A DNA stretch of 64,000 nt from Campylobacter sp. CN_NE2 (GCF_027797465.1 NZ_CP115608.1:1240001-1304000), one strand, 5' to 3'; shown: positions 7,881-17,062, counted from the stretch's first letter. Numbers and translations are program-made. The notes: generated from the sequence alone by a model not told the origin.

Positions 7881-9173
7881 ATGCTTACAAATCCTGTGTT
7901 GCTTAGTATCATAATTATGATGGTGCTGTGTTTGCTTCGTTGCAATGTAATGTTAGCTATTTTGATTTCGGCTATGTGTGCTGTGTTTTTAAGTAGCACT
8001 GCGATTGAAAATCCGCTTTCGCTTTTTATCGACGGTATGGGCGGAAACCTTGAAACTGCGCTTTCTTATGTGCTTTTGGGCGTTATCGCAAGTGCGATCG
8101 CAAGGACAAATTTGACGGCGATTTTGGTAAATAAAGTTTCAAGCGTAATCTCAAACAAAAAATACCTTTTCATCGCTTCGATTGCCTTTTTTTCGTGCTT
8201 TTCGCAAAATTTAGTCCCTGTTCATATCGCTTTTATTCCGATTTTGATACCACCGCTTTTAAAGGTTATGAATTTGCTAAAAATCGATAGAAGAGCCGTA
8301 GCGTGTGCGCTAACTTTTGCGTTACAAACGCCATATATGGCACTTCCGCTTGGTTTTGGTTTGATATTTTTTGGACTAATTCAAAAAAATATGACCGAAA
8401 ACGGCATAGCTGTGAATTTGAGCGATATTAGCTCTGTTATGTGGCTAACGGCGATTCCTATGCTTTTTGGGCTTATTTTGGCGATTTTTGTTTATCGAAA
8501 GCCACGCGAATATCAAGAAATCGCAACGCAAGTTGATGAAAAATTTGAAAATCTTAAATTTGGTCGCCAAGAAATAGGCGTTTTGCTTGGCATTATCGTA
8601 TCGTTTGCAATCCAACTAATAAGCGGTTCTATGCCGCTTGCTGCGCTTGTTGGCATTATAGTTATGATAGTAACGGGCGGAATAGTTTATAAAAATCTTG
8701 ATAAAACTTTTCAAGACGGTATCGTAATGATGGGATATATCGCTTTTGTTATGTTAGTTGCGGCAGGTTATGGTGCCGTCATAAAAGCCACAGGCGGTAT
8801 CGCCGAGCTAGTAAATTTTGCTGCCGGACTAAGCGGTGGCAAATTCGGCGGCGTTTTGCTTATGATTTTGATAGGTTTAGTCATCACAATGGGCATAGGA
8901 AGCAGTTTCGGAACAATTCCGATAATCGCAACGATTTATTGTCCTTTGGCATTAGAGCTTGGTTTTAGTGCGGCTGCGACGATTTTGATTATCGGCATAG
9001 CAGCAGGAATTGGCGATGCCGGAAGCCCTGCTAGTGATAGCACTCTTGGACCAACGGCGGGCCTAAACGCAGACGGACAGCACAATCATATCTATGATAC
9101 TTGTGTGCCGACATTTTTGTTTTTCAATATCCCGTTAATCGTCTTTGGCGTGGTTTTTGCAATGTTTTTATAA
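7881..9173 (+). CDS. Na+/H+ antiporter-family membrane permease (NhaC/YuiF-like)
   Basis: 430 residues with about 11 hydrophobic segments. Family signs are the mid-protein polar loop (YRKPREYQEIATQ, about 208-222) and the ion-coupling motif GIGDAGSPASDSTLGPTAGLN near residue 378-398. Related proteins are annotated as Na+/H+ antiporters, and some members import amino acids such as histidine; the sequence alone does not decide. RBS AGAGGA; thyX follows nine bases after the stop, probably co-transcribed. Confidence 0.75.
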   Translation: MLTNPVLLSIIIMMVLCLLRCNVMLAILISAMCAVFLSSTAIENPLSLFIDGMGGNLETALSYVLLGVIASAIARTNLTAILVNKVSSVISNKKYLFIASIAFFSCFSQNLVPVHIAFIPILIPPLLKVMNLLKIDRRAVACALTFALQTPYMALPLGFGLIFFGLIQKNMTENGIAVNLSDISSVMWLTAIPMLFGLILAIFVYRKPREYQEIATQVDEKFENLKFGRQEIGVLLGIIVSFAIQLISGSMPLAALVGIIVMIVTGGIVYKNLDKTFQDGIVMMGYIAFVMLVAAGYGAVIKATGGIAELVNFAAGLSGGKFGGVLLMILIGLVITMGIGSSFGTIPIIATIYCPLALELGFSAAATILIIGIAAGIGDAGSPASDSTLGPTAGLNADGQHNHIYDTCVPTFLFFNIPLIVFGVVFAMFL

Positions 9174-9182
9174 GGAGTTAAA

Positions 9183-9800
9183 ATGGAAGTAAAGCTTTTA
9201 AATTTTACACCACTTTGGGTTTGTTCTAATGCGATACGCACTTGTTGGCAAAGTTTCGATAAAGGCGATAATGGTGGCGAAAAGGACATAGAACTAATCG
9301 ATAGAGTAGGGAATAAATTTAAACACGCTTCCACGCTTGAACATTTAAGTTACAACTTTTATCTAAAAGGCATTTCAAGGGCGTTGTTGCAAGAACTTGC
9401 CCGCCACCGCATGGCGAATTTGTCGGTTAAATCAACCCGCTACACGCTAAAAGAGCTAAAAAACGAAAGCGAATTTAAGCGGGGAGATTTTGAAAACGCT
9501 TCACGCTATATAGTACTAACAGGCAACGAAACCGTCGATAATGCCGGAATTTTAGCACTTGAAAATTTACGCCAAATTTTGCAAACGCCTATTAGCCTTG
9601 ATATTGCAAAATACTGCCTGCCTGAGTGCTATAAAACGGAGCTTTCATGGAGTATAAATGCACGAAGTTTGCAAAATTTTCTCTCCCTTCGCACTAGCAA
9701 ATCGGCATTGTGGGAGATAAGAAATTTGGCAAATTTGATTTATGAAGCGTTGCCTGATGAGCATAAGTTCATCTTTGAAAATTGTTTGAACAAAGAATAA
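9183..9800 (+). CDS. thyX: Flavin-dependent thymidylate synthase ThyX
   Basis: 205 residues. ThyX makes dTMP from dUMP using methylene-THF, FAD and NADPH. The signature RHRx7S is present as Arg74-His75-Arg76 to Ser84 followed by Thr-Arg. EHLSYNFYLKGISRALLQELARH precedes it, and the C-terminal SWSINARSLQNFLSLRT helix supplies substrate contacts. AAGGAG lies upstream. Campylobacter uses ThyX in place of ThyA. The stop codon overlaps the first bases of palindromic element A1. Confidence 0.95.
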   Translation: MEVKLLNFTPLWVCSNAIRTCWQSFDKGDNGGEKDIELIDRVGNKFKHASTLEHLSYNFYLKGISRALLQELARHRMANLSVKSTRYTLKELKNESEFKRGDFENASRYIVLTGNETVDNAGILALENLRQILQTPISLDIAKYCLPECYKTELSWSINARSLQNFLSLRTSKSALWEIRNLANLIYEALPDEHKFIFENCLNKE

Positions 9801-9930
9801 TTCCCCATACCAAACGGATTAATTTAAAAAATTTCACGCTTCCATCGCTCACGCACGACGAAGTGCGCTACGCTTGGAAGCGCAAAATTTTTTAAATTAC
9901 TATACTCACTATGTCTTGAATATTTTTAGC
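9799..9930 (+). repeat. Dispersed palindromic element, family A, copy 1
   Basis: Begins AATTCCCC on the thyX stop codon and ends TGTCTTGAATATTTTTAGC. Between these conserved ends lies a long hairpin: left arm 9821-9843 (AATTTAAAAAATTT..CGCTTCC) pairs with right arm 9876-9898 (GGAAGCG.AAAATTTTTTAAATT). The apex is ATCGCTCACGCAC.../GTGCG. Ends and apex agree with copies at 14057, 31163 and 47901, while the arms differ. Confidence 0.8.
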
Positions 9931-9940
9931 AAACCAAAAC

Positions 9941-10009
9941 AAATTTGTAGAATTAGGCAATAAATTTGGAGAATTGTTCTATCAAGTTTAGGCATAAATT
10001 TGCTAGAAT
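9941..10009 (+). promoter_or_regulatory. Two-unit direct-repeat promoter element upstream of the Fe-ADH gene
   Basis: Units AAATTTGTAGAATT (9941) and AAATTTGGAGAATT (9962) are 21 bp apart, closing GTTCTA at 9981. The -10 candidate TAGAAT is at 10004-10009 (22 bp gap); the ATG is at 10038 after AAGGAG. Confidence 0.75.
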
Positions 10010-10037
10010 TTCACAAATTTAAACGCAAGGAGAAGTT

Positions 10038-11183
10038 ATGCAAGATTTCAAATTCTACAATCCCACTCGGATCGAATTCGGTAAAGGCAAAGAAAAAAAC
10101 ATAGGCTCGTATATGAGCGAGTTTGGTGCAAAAAGAGTGCTTGTGGTTTATGGAAGCGATCGCGTTAAAAAAAGTGGTCTTTTTGAAGTGGCGATAAATT
10201 CGCTAAAAGCTAATGGTATCGAATTTACCGAGCTTGGCGGTGTAAAAAGCAATCCTGTGCTAACAAAGGTGCGAGAAGGCGTAAAAATCGCAAAAGAATT
10301 TAAAGCTGACAGCGTGCTAGCAATCGGCGGCGGCTCAGTTTTAGATAGCTGTAAAGCAATCGCAGCGGGTGCGGTTTATGACGGCGATGTGTGGGATTTT
10401 TTCGTAAATAAAAGTGCCGATAAGGCTTTGATGATTTTTGATATTATCACTTTGGCAGCAACTGGTTCAGAGATGAACCGCGGTGGCGTAGTTACAAACG
10501 AAGAAACCAAAGAAAAATTTGGCTGCGATGGCGTGGCTTTGTATCCAAAAGTATCAGTCATAAACCCAGAACTTCAAAAAACAGTCAGCAAAGAATATTT
10601 AGTTTATTCAGCCAGCGACATCATCGCACACTCGATTGAAGGCTATTTTACGGCAACTGCACACCCAGAAATCATAAGAGCCTACATAGAAGCAAATATA
10701 AAAACCGTTATGAAAACGACTGAAATTTTGCTAAAAGAGCCTGAAAACTACGAAGCTAGGGGCGATTTTGCATGGGCTGCGACAATGGCGCTTAATGGAC
10801 TAACCTATGTCGGCATTAGCGTATATTCTTATCCAAATCACATGATAGAACACGCCATGAGCGCAGTTACAGACTGCCCACACGGAGCGGGTCTAAGCGT
10901 AGTAATGCCAGCGTGGATGAAATTTTATAAAGAGCGAAATTTAGAAGCCTTTGAGCGATTTGCAAAAGAAATTTTTGGGCTAAATTCTGCTGATGACGGC
11001 ATAAACGCACTCAAAGCGTGGTTTGAAAAAATCGGCACCCCGACAAAACTTTCACAAGTCGGTATCGATAATTCAAATTTAGATGAAATCATAAATTTAG
11101 CAAATTCTTACACGAATTCGTGGGGCGGAAGCGAGATTTACACAAAAGAAAATTTAGCCAAAATTTTTGAAATGGCGAAGTAA
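10038..11183 (+). CDS. Iron-containing alcohol dehydrogenase (YqhD/BdhA type)
   Basis: 381 residues, group III alcohol dehydrogenase. The Rossmann part carries GGGS at residues 97-100. Metal ligands are Asp194, His198 (SDIIAHSIEGYF), His268 and His282 (PNHMIEHAMS...CPHGAG). Such enzymes reduce short aldehydes with NADPH (E. coli YqhD) or make butanol (BdhA). The length and FYNPTRIEFGKGKEKNIG start fit that subgroup. It is transcribed singly from the direct-repeat promoter, which is notable because yqhD and the AKR dkgA share one aldehyde-responsive AraC-type activator in E. coli. Confidence 0.9.
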   Translation: MQDFKFYNPTRIEFGKGKEKNIGSYMSEFGAKRVLVVYGSDRVKKSGLFEVAINSLKANGIEFTELGGVKSNPVLTKVREGVKIAKEFKADSVLAIGGGSVLDSCKAIAAGAVYDGDVWDFFVNKSADKALMIFDIITLAATGSEMNRGGVVTNEETKEKFGCDGVALYPKVSVINPELQKTVSKEYLVYSASDIIAHSIEGYFTATAHPEIIRAYIEANIKTVMKTTEILLKEPENYEARGDFAWAATMALNGLTYVGISVYSYPNHMIEHAMSAVTDCPHGAGLSVVMPAWMKFYKERNLEAFERFAKEIFGLNSADDGINALKAWFEKIGTPTKLSQVGIDNSNLDEIINLANSYTNSWGGSEIYTKENLAKIFEMAK

Positions 11184-11235
11184 GTGCAATTTATAAAATT
11201 ATCTGAATTTAAAATTAAATAATCAGAAATTTCTT

Positions 11236-11282
11236 TTAAGGGGGAAGTGGGCTGACTTGCGAAGCGCCCCCTTCCCCCTTAA
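11236..11282 (+). repeat. GC-rich hairpin downstream of the Fe-ADH gene
   Basis: A perfect 12-bp stem TTAAGGGGGAAG (11236) against CTTCCCCCTTAA (11271) encloses a G/C-rich loop, an island of high GC in an AT-rich spacer. It may stop transcription or bind a protein. There is no U run directly after it; the A/C-rich stretch CAACCCCCAACCCC follows. Confidence 0.5.
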
Positions 11283-11311
11283 CAACCCCCAACCCCTGCA
11301 CGCTCAATGTG

Positions 11312-11355
11312 GCAAATTTTTAGAAAAAAGAGAAAACTTTTTTCTAAAAATTTGC
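11312..11355 (+). terminator. Perfect 19-bp palindrome, probable bidirectional terminator
   Basis: GCAAATTTTTAGAAAAAAG at 11312-11330 is matched exactly by its complement at 11337-11355 with a six-base loop (AGAAAA). The right arm carries an internal T run, as in terminators. It separates the Fe-ADH unit from the NYN gene; the rest of 11184-11423 contains no gene. Confidence 0.5.
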
Positions 11356-11423
11356 GAATTTTAAATTAAAATTTTGCTAAAATTCAAAGAAATTTGCAAA
11401 GCAAAACTGCGGAAAGGTTTTTT

Positions 11424-12353
11424 ATGGAAATCATTGAAAATAGGAAACTTGCCGTCTTAATCGACGGCGACAACGCAAGTGCGGAAAAAGTTGAAGAGCT
11501 TTTTGAAGAAATCGCCAAATTTGGCACCGCAAATGTCAAGCGAATTTACGGCGACTGGACGAGCGACGGCTTAAAATCATGGAAAGAAAAACTGCTCGAT
11601 TTTGCGATTGTGCCGATTCAACAATTCGCCTACACAAAGGGCAAAAACGCCACCGATATGCAACTTATCATTGACGCTATCGACCTGCTCCACGAGACTT
11701 CGCTTGATGGATTTTGTATCATTAGTAGCGACAGCGACTTTACGCCGTTAGTATCTAGGTTGCGTCAAAGCGGAAAAATGGTTTATGGTTTTGGCAAAAA
11801 ACAGACCCCAAAAGCCCTAATCAAGGCGTGTAATCAATTTATCTATGTCGAAAATTTAGGCGAAGATGATAACGCAGCGGCAAATTCACAAACACAAAAA
11901 AACTTGCCTACTACCCAACAAGTCCTTGACGGAGGTATCAAAACTCTGCTTTTTAGCGCAATCAAAGCCAAAAGCGATGAAATGGGCTGGGCGTATGTTA
12001 GCGGAATTAGCAATTATATAAACGGCATAAACCCCGATTTTGACCCGCGAAGCTATGGATATGCAAAAATTTCAAATATGTTAAAAAATCTTGGAAATTT
12101 GCAGTTTAAGGTCGATGAACAAAGTCGTATGTATTGTCGTAAAATCCCGCTTGGTAAGCTATATGCACTTTTGCGCGAGTTGCCAAGCGATTTTAAGGAC
12201 CAAAACGGCTGGATAAAAATCGATGATAAACTCGATAAAGTCGTCAAAGAAAAATGGGACTACACAGAATACGGTTTAACGCTTCACAAGGCACTTCAAA
12301 AGCTTTATAACGCCGAAATGAAAGACGACAAAATCAAGCTAAATTTGAACTGA
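11424..12353 (+). CDS. NYN-domain (LabA/DUF88) RNase-like protein with OST-HTH domain
   Basis: 309 residues from ATG 11424 (GGAAAGG upstream); a TTG 30 bp earlier lacks a suitable ribosome-binding site. The PIN-like NYN domain spans about 8-150 with acidic residues Asp14, Asp16 (LIDGDNAS), Asp78, Asp84 and Asp103/Asp105 (SSDSDF). These are the metal-binding set of NYN nucleases. Residues about 165-235 (AIKAKSDEMGWAYVSGISNYI...SYGYAKISNML) match the OST-HTH/LOTUS RNA-binding fold, and a second winged-helix-like stretch ends the protein. This suggests RNA processing or decay. The RNA target is unknown. Confidence 0.85.
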   Translation: MEIIENRKLAVLIDGDNASAEKVEELFEEIAKFGTANVKRIYGDWTSDGLKSWKEKLLDFAIVPIQQFAYTKGKNATDMQLIIDAIDLLHETSLDGFCIISSDSDFTPLVSRLRQSGKMVYGFGKKQTPKALIKACNQFIYVENLGEDDNAAANSQTQKNLPTTQQVLDGGIKTLLFSAIKAKSDEMGWAYVSGISNYINGINPDFDPRSYGYAKISNMLKNLGNLQFKVDEQSRMYCRKIPLGKLYALLRELPSDFKDQNGWIKIDDKLDKVVKEKWDYTEYGLTLHKALQKLYNAEMKDDKIKLNLN

Positions 12354-12385
12354 ATTTACAAGGCGAATTAGTCGCCTTGTAAATT
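12353..12385. terminator. Bidirectional terminator between convergent genes
   Basis: The 14-bp stem AATTTACAAGGCGA (12353-12366) pairs with 12372-12385 around the loop ATTAG, then T's follow on the plus strand. It overlaps the last codons of the DUF475 gene on the minus strand. Confidence 0.75.
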
Positions 12386-13360
12386 TTTTAAACTGCTTTT
12401 TCGATATTTCAGCGACGCAAAAAGCGACAGGGCGATTAAAATAAAACTTATCGTGCCGGTTAGTATTTCGCTCACTTCGTAGAAAATTTTCAAAAACATT
12501 ATCACGGCAAGGGCTAAAATAGCGTAGTGTGCGCCGTGTTCAAGGTAGATTAGCTCGGCAAGTGTGCCTTTTTTAACGAGATAAATCGTCATACTTCGCA
12601 CAAACATCGCTCCTGAACCAAGTCCAATCATAATGATAAAAATGTTTTCGCTTAACGCAAACGCCCCGATAACGCCGTCAAAACTAAAACTGGCATCCAA
12701 CATTTCAAGGTATAAAAAGCCCGCAACGCCGTTTTTAACGGCACCTTTGCTAAAAAATTTATCAAAAGATGAAACTGCCACAAAGGCAAAAATCGCACTA
12801 AAATAAATCGCCAAATATGTCAAATTTGCCGTTTTTGCATATAAAATTCCGCCAAAAATAGCGGCGATTAAAACTGAAATTCCGCGAATTCGGCTTAAAT
12901 TTCGCACAATGGCATTATTTTCTAAAAAGCTCAGCCAAAAGACATTTCGCTCTCTGTCAAAAAAGAAATTGAAAAAAACCATTAGCAAAAATCCGCCGCC
13001 AAAAATGTAAATTTCTTCCTTTGCTTCGCTTAAAATTTCGTGGTAGCGATCTGGATCATTTAAAGCTAGAAAAAATGTTTCAAAAATGCCTATTTTAGCG
13101 GCGATTGCGACTATTAAAAGCGGAAAGAAAAACCGCATACCAAAAACCGCCACAGGTATGCCCCACACGATGAAACGGCGTTGCCAAAGCTCACTCATTT
13201 GCCCTAAAACTTTGGCATTTACAACGGCATTATCAAAACTAAGGCTAACTTCTAAAATACAGAGCAAAAAACAGATATAAACGGCGCTAAAACCGCCTAA
13301 AAAATAGGCTAAAACAAGTCCAAAAGCCGTGATGATAAATGATGAATAAAAGTATTTCAA
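12368..13360 (-). CDS. DUF475 (TerC-superfamily) integral membrane protein
   Basis: 330 residues with about nine hydrophobic segments. The paired motifs EVSLSFDNAVVNAKVL near residue 37-52 and LEMLDASFSFDGVIGAFAL in the middle contain the acidic FDNAVVN/FDGVIGAF signatures of the DUF475/TerC superfamily, whose members are linked to metal-ion or tellurite handling. The specific role here is unknown. It is a single gene, convergent with the NYN gene and divergent from rnhB. Confidence 0.85.
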   Translation of the reverse strand: MKYFYSSFIITAFGLVLAYFLGGFSAVYICFLLCILEVSLSFDNAVVNAKVLGQMSELWQRRFIVWGIPVAVFGMRFFFPLLIVAIAAKIGIFETFFLALNDPDRYHEILSEAKEEIYIFGGGFLLMVFFNFFFDRERNVFWLSFLENNAIVRNLSRIRGISVLIAAIFGGILYAKTANLTYLAIYFSAIFAFVAVSSFDKFFSKGAVKNGVAGFLYLEMLDASFSFDGVIGAFALSENIFIIMIGLGSGAMFVRSMTIYLVKKGTLAELIYLEHGAHYAILALAVIMFLKIFYEVSEILTGTISFILIALSLFASLKYRKSSLKNLQGD

Positions 13361-13459
13361 AACCTACTCCAAATTTTTTCCAAAGCGGATTTTAGCAAAT
13401 TTTAGCTTTAATAAAGAAATTTTGCGTAGAATTTGGCGAATTTGGATTTGGAGTAGGGC

Positions 13460-14050
13460 GTGTTTTTTAGGGACGACGAAGTAGGCAAAAACGGCGTTAT
13501 TTGCGGGATTGACGAAGCAGGAAGGGGCTGTGTAGCAGGTCCCTTGTGCGTGGCAGGGTGCATTTTAAAAAAGCAAATCGCTGGGCTAGATGATAGCAAA
13601 AAACTTAGCGAAAAACGCAGAAACGAGCTTTTTACCGAAATCACGGCAAATTCTCATTATAAAATCGTGGAATTTTCAAATTCGCAAGTCGATGAAATGG
13701 GGCTTAGTAAATGCCTGAAAATGGCACTTGAAAGCATAGTTGAATTTTTTAAAGATTTTGATTGCGAGATTATTTATGACGGAAATACGACTTTTGGAGC
13801 GTGTGGCTTTAAAACGCTTGTAAAGGCTGACGCCACTATCCCAGCCGTGAGTGCAGCCAGTATCCTAGCCAAAGTCTCACGCGATAAAAAAATGCTTGAA
13901 TTTGATAAAAAATTCCCCGAATACGGCTTTAAAAAAAATAAGGGTTATGGCTCGAAAATGCATATCGAAGCGATTGAGAAATTTGGTCTAACGCCATGCC
14001 ACAGAAAAAGCTTTAAAATCAAATCTTTGTCGCAAAAATCGTTGTTTTAG
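13460..14050 (+). CDS. rnhB: Ribonuclease HII
   Basis: 196 residues from a GTG start with GGAG seven bases upstream. RNase HII cuts RNA in RNA/DNA hybrids and single ribonucleotides in DNA. The DEDD set is visible: Asp18-Glu19 (GIDEAGRG), Asp107 (YDGN) and Asp124 (VKADATIPAVSAASI). GRGCVAGPLCVAGCIL and the C-terminal KKNKGYGSKMHIEAI complete the family pattern. The leader is divergent from DUF475, and element A2 follows. Confidence 0.95.
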   Translation: MFFRDDEVGKNGVICGIDEAGRGCVAGPLCVAGCILKKQIAGLDDSKKLSEKRRNELFTEITANSHYKIVEFSNSQVDEMGLSKCLKMALESIVEFFKDFDCEIIYDGNTTFGACGFKTLVKADATIPAVSAASILAKVSRDKKMLEFDKKFPEYGFKKNKGYGSKMHIEAIEKFGLTPCHRKSFKIKSLSQKSLF

Positions 14051-14056
14051 GCTTTT

Positions 14057-14190
14057 AATTCCCCAGACTTGAACGGATTAAGCTATTAAAATTTGCCTAT
14101 TTCATCGCTCACTACCGACATAGGTAGCTTCGCTCGAAATAGGCAAATTTTAATAGTTACTACGCCTACTCTGTCTTGAATATTTTTAGC
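14057..14190 (+). repeat. Dispersed palindromic element, family A, copy 2
   Basis: Starts AATTCCCC seven bases after the rnhB stop and ends TGTCTTGAATATTTTTAGC. Arms 14083-14103 and 14136-14156 pair perfectly over 21 bp (core TTAAAATTTGCCTATTTC). The apex ATCGCTCACTACC...GGTAGCTTCGCTC forms a second short stem (CTACC/GGTAG). Confidence 0.85.
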
Positions 14191-14268
14191 GAATTTAAAC
14201 AAATTTGAAAATTTACTAAATTTAGTTATAAAACGCTAAAATTAGCCAAATTTTATTTTAGGACAGAT

Positions 14269-14910
14269 ATGAAAAAAATATTCTTACTCGTTTTATTGTC
14301 TGTTTTGGCGTTTTGCAAAGAATTTTACACAGACACCAAAGAAGTAAGGGGTCCAAACGATTTGCTTGTGCTTGTGAATAAATTTAACTATCTCCCAAAA
14401 GATTATAAGCCTAGTGATTTGGTATATATAGACGGAGCGTATGGAAACAAAGTGCCTATAAGAAGTATTTTAAAAGATGATTTTTTAGCCCTGCAAACGG
14501 CGGCAAAAAACGAAATCGGGATAAAACTAATGCCTACAACCGCATTTAGGGATCAAAATTTTCAAAAAACGCTTTACGATAAATATGTCAAAAAAGACGG
14601 CGTTAAAGCAGCCGATACTTATTCAGCAAGACCTGGATATTCCGAGCATCAAACGGGCTTAGCGATTGATCTGAAAAATATGGCACTTAAAAATGCAAGG
14701 CTAAGCGATGAAAACTATAAATGGCTAGGAGAAAACGCCCATAAATACGGCTTTATCGTGCGTTTTCCAAAAGGCAAAGAGCAAATCACGGGCTATAAAT
14801 TTGAAAACTGGCACATTAGATATGTCGGCAAAAAGGCGGCGAAAGAGATAGCGGATAATAATTTAACGCTAGAAGAGTATGTTGGTATTGCTGTAAATCA
14901 AAATAAATAG
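14269..14910 (+). CDS. Exported M15-family D-alanyl-D-alanine carboxypeptidase (VanY-like)
   Basis: 213 residues with a signal peptide (1-16, ending VLAFC). It is a zinc peptidase that trims peptidoglycan stem peptides in the periplasm. Zinc ligands are His127 and Asp134 (SEHQTGLAID) and His182 (ENWHIRYVG), with Glu179 as general base. These define the VanY/DdpX fold. It is a single gene, with its -10 region in the spacer after element A2 and a long hairpin overlapping the stop codon. Confidence 0.9.
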   Translation: MKKIFLLVLLSVLAFCKEFYTDTKEVRGPNDLLVLVNKFNYLPKDYKPSDLVYIDGAYGNKVPIRSILKDDFLALQTAAKNEIGIKLMPTTAFRDQNFQKTLYDKYVKKDGVKAADTYSARPGYSEHQTGLAIDLKNMALKNARLSDENYKWLGENAHKYGFIVRFPKGKEQITGYKFENWHIRYVGKKAAKEIADNNLTLEEYVGIAVNQNK

Positions 14911-14978
14911 TTTTAAATTCTCGAAACAATTCAGCCTTCTCGTTACGAACAAACCGAAGTCGAAAATTCTAAAACTAT
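14907..14978 (+). repeat. Imperfect hairpin after the VanY-like gene
   Basis: ATAGTTTTAAATTCTCGA at 14907 pairs imperfectly with TCGAAAATTCTAAAACTAT ending at 14978. The loop contains TTCAGCC and CTTCTCGTT. The placement (overlapping a stop codon, same orientation) and the long-arm design recall families A and B, but it lacks the conserved end sequences of both. It may serve as a terminator. Confidence 0.45.
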
Positions 14979-15070
14979 ATGAATTTACAAATTTTTCTCA
15001 ACTTTTTATAACTTTCAGTAAAACAAAAAAAGTAGTATAATTATCGACAAATTTTTATTCAAGGACAACT

Positions 15071-15817
15071 ATGAAAAAGATATTATTTTCTGGGATTATA
15101 TGTGCTATGGCATTTGGTTTTAATAAAAATGATGAAAATTTTTGTGCTGAATTTTTTATTGGTCAAAATGGATTATATATAATGGAAAGCGAAAATATTA
15201 AAAGCGAAGTTTGTCAAAGTGTAATGAAAACGCAAATTATAGAAATTTTTGGCAAAAATATAGGTAATGAAAGCCAGGATGGCGTTTCTATTTTTAAGAT
15301 TTATGGCAAAAAAGACAATAAAAACACGATGGCATGGATAAAAAGAGGTGATTATATTTTAGATATTGAAAAAGGAGCCCAAATAAAAGGACAAAGCGTA
15401 AAAGATTTAAAAAAGCGAGATATAAAGCAGTTTGAAAAAATAAAAGGCGCTTTTGCAAAATTAGAAAAAGAATTAACAATTTCAGAATTTGACAAAACCA
15501 CGCAAGAAGTTATCATGGCATCGGCAGATAGAACTGACGCCCATATATCGAGAGCTAGGGCATCATTATATACAGTTATGCAAGATTTTGAATCGTATTA
15601 CACTGGGTTTGGAAAATTTATCGACCCTTTGAAAATGACCCATGTGAAGCAGCCAATAAGCATAGAAAATGAAGTTTGCGTAACTTATAATCTAAAAAGC
15701 GAAAACGAAGTTGAAATCATAACTAATAAAAGTGGAATATGCGAAGAAGTTTTTGATAATTTTGATGATTTTAAAACAAGAAAAATTGGAGATATGGCTA
15801 CAATCGTCGTAAAATAA
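15071..15817 (+). CDS. Exported hypothetical protein
   Basis: 248 residues, unrecognised. An N-terminal signal sequence (MKKILFSGIICAMAFG) is followed by a mature part with Cys24 and other scattered cysteines. The C-terminal half contains SRARASLYTVMQDFESYYTGFGKF and ENEVCVTYNL...GICEEVFDN. This is loosely like the C-terminal domain of type II pseudopilins (RAxLxxxxQDxExYYxxxGxF), but the N-terminal prepilin helix is absent. Codons are more AT-rich than in neighbouring genes. The stop is directly followed by the convergent ATPase stop, with no spacer. Confidence 0.6.
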   Translation: MKKILFSGIICAMAFGFNKNDENFCAEFFIGQNGLYIMESENIKSEVCQSVMKTQIIEIFGKNIGNESQDGVSIFKIYGKKDNKNTMAWIKRGDYILDIEKGAQIKGQSVKDLKKRDIKQFEKIKGAFAKLEKELTISEFDKTTQEVIMASADRTDAHISRARASLYTVMQDFESYYTGFGKFIDPLKMTHVKQPISIENEVCVTYNLKSENEVEIITNKSGICEEVFDNFDDFKTRKIGDMATIVVK

Positions 15818-16984
15818 TCAAAGTCCAAGTGCGAACTGCGGAAACGGCACGACTTCGCACTTAATCCCTTCGATTTCAAGTAAGCCTGAATTTGCCATTG
15901 AAATCACGCTTAAACGGGTGATTTTAAGCCGTTTTAGTTCACCTATGAGTTTTTTAAATTTTAAAAACACAATCTCACTTGCGCTAAACGGGATTGCTAA
16001 GAGCCCTAAATTCCTGCTTGGCAGATAAAAATCCAAATCTTTCGTGTAAAAAATCGGCTCATTTAAATTTGCGATTTCGCAAAAAATCGCATTTATAAAT
16101 TTTTTGGAAAAATCTTTTTTAAAGCTAAGCGCGTCTTTTAGGTTAAAATTCGACAAAAACAGCCTTTTTGCCGCCTTTTCATCGCCAAATTTGCTTACAA
16201 AATTTACAAAATTTTCATCTTCAAATTTCGCCACGCACCCGTAAATGCTGTCCTTTGAAATGCGAATTTGCTCTTTTAGGCTAAGATAAATTTTATTTGC
16301 ACTAAATGGCTGAGCGATAAATTCGCAGCACTCTTTTAAAACGGCGATTTCATTTTTATTTAGTGCCGATTTTAAGGCATTTTGCTCAGATGATATGATT
16401 TCGCTACCGAGCAAAAATGAGTTTTTTGGTGTCCCGCCTTGCAAAAAAAATGCCGAAATAATGGCGTTTATGTCGGTTCTTCGTTTATCAAAGGCGATAA
16501 ATTCTTCAAAGCAAAGCGGCGTTATTCTCACCTTTTCAAAACCTTGCAAATTTAGGCTATTTTTTCGCGTAGAAATTACTACGCTTCGCAAATTTACGGT
16601 ATTTTGCGACAAATTTGACAGCGAATTTGATGGCGAATTTGAAAAAGCCAAATTTAGTAAATTTTGCAAATGTAAAATTTCATTTTCGCTAAATTCGTCT
16701 AAATTATCCAAAAAAAGTGCCCCAATTTGCAAATTTTTTTCTAAAAATTCAAAAATTTTATCAAATTCAGTGTTTAAGCGCGTAAATTTGTAACGCAAAT
16801 CGGCAAAATTTATATACAAAAATTCATCTTTTTTGAAATTCAAAATATACTCAGCCAAAATATAGCTTTTTCCGCTTCCCACACAACCAAAAAGTATCGT
16901 TTTTGGCGAATTTACCCCTTTTTTGCGTGGTATAAATTTTTGCACTTCCGGCGGATTTTCGTAAAAAAATTTTAAATTTTGCAT
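15818..16984 (-). CDS. P-loop ATPase, AAA-like (unassigned)
   Basis: 388 residues. Walker A GCVGSGKS lies at 33-40 and Walker B ALFLDNLDE at about 89-97. An STRK sensor-like stretch and the words PLCFEEFIAFD recall the archaeal/DUF4143-type ATP-binding proteins that use a similar 'L..FEEFL' motif. The C-terminal third is alpha/beta, without a recognisable nuclease domain. The function is unknown. Its start faces the solute-binding protein gene across a short promoter region with an A14 tract. Confidence 0.65.
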   Translation of the reverse strand: MQNLKFFYENPPEVQKFIPRKKGVNSPKTILFGCVGSGKSYILAEYILNFKKDEFLYINFADLRYKFTRLNTEFDKIFEFLEKNLQIGALFLDNLDEFSENEILHLQNLLNLAFSNSPSNSLSNLSQNTVNLRSVVISTRKNSLNLQGFEKVRITPLCFEEFIAFDKRRTDINAIISAFFLQGGTPKNSFLLGSEIISSEQNALKSALNKNEIAVLKECCEFIAQPFSANKIYLSLKEQIRISKDSIYGCVAKFEDENFVNFVSKFGDEKAAKRLFLSNFNLKDALSFKKDFSKKFINAIFCEIANLNEPIFYTKDLDFYLPSRNLGLLAIPFSASEIVFLKFKKLIGELKRLKITRLSVISMANSGLLEIEGIKCEVVPFPQFALGL

Positions 16985-17062
16985 AAAAAATTATATTATT
17001 TTCCTTTTTAAAAGGAAATAAATTTTGTTATATAATAATAAATGTATATTTTTTAAGAAAAC

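Noticed and set aside
16395-16793. 132-residue frame antisense to the ATPase gene
   Set aside because: Composition is the Lys/Phe/Ser-rich mirror of the AT-rich minus-strand gene, with no ribosome-binding site.
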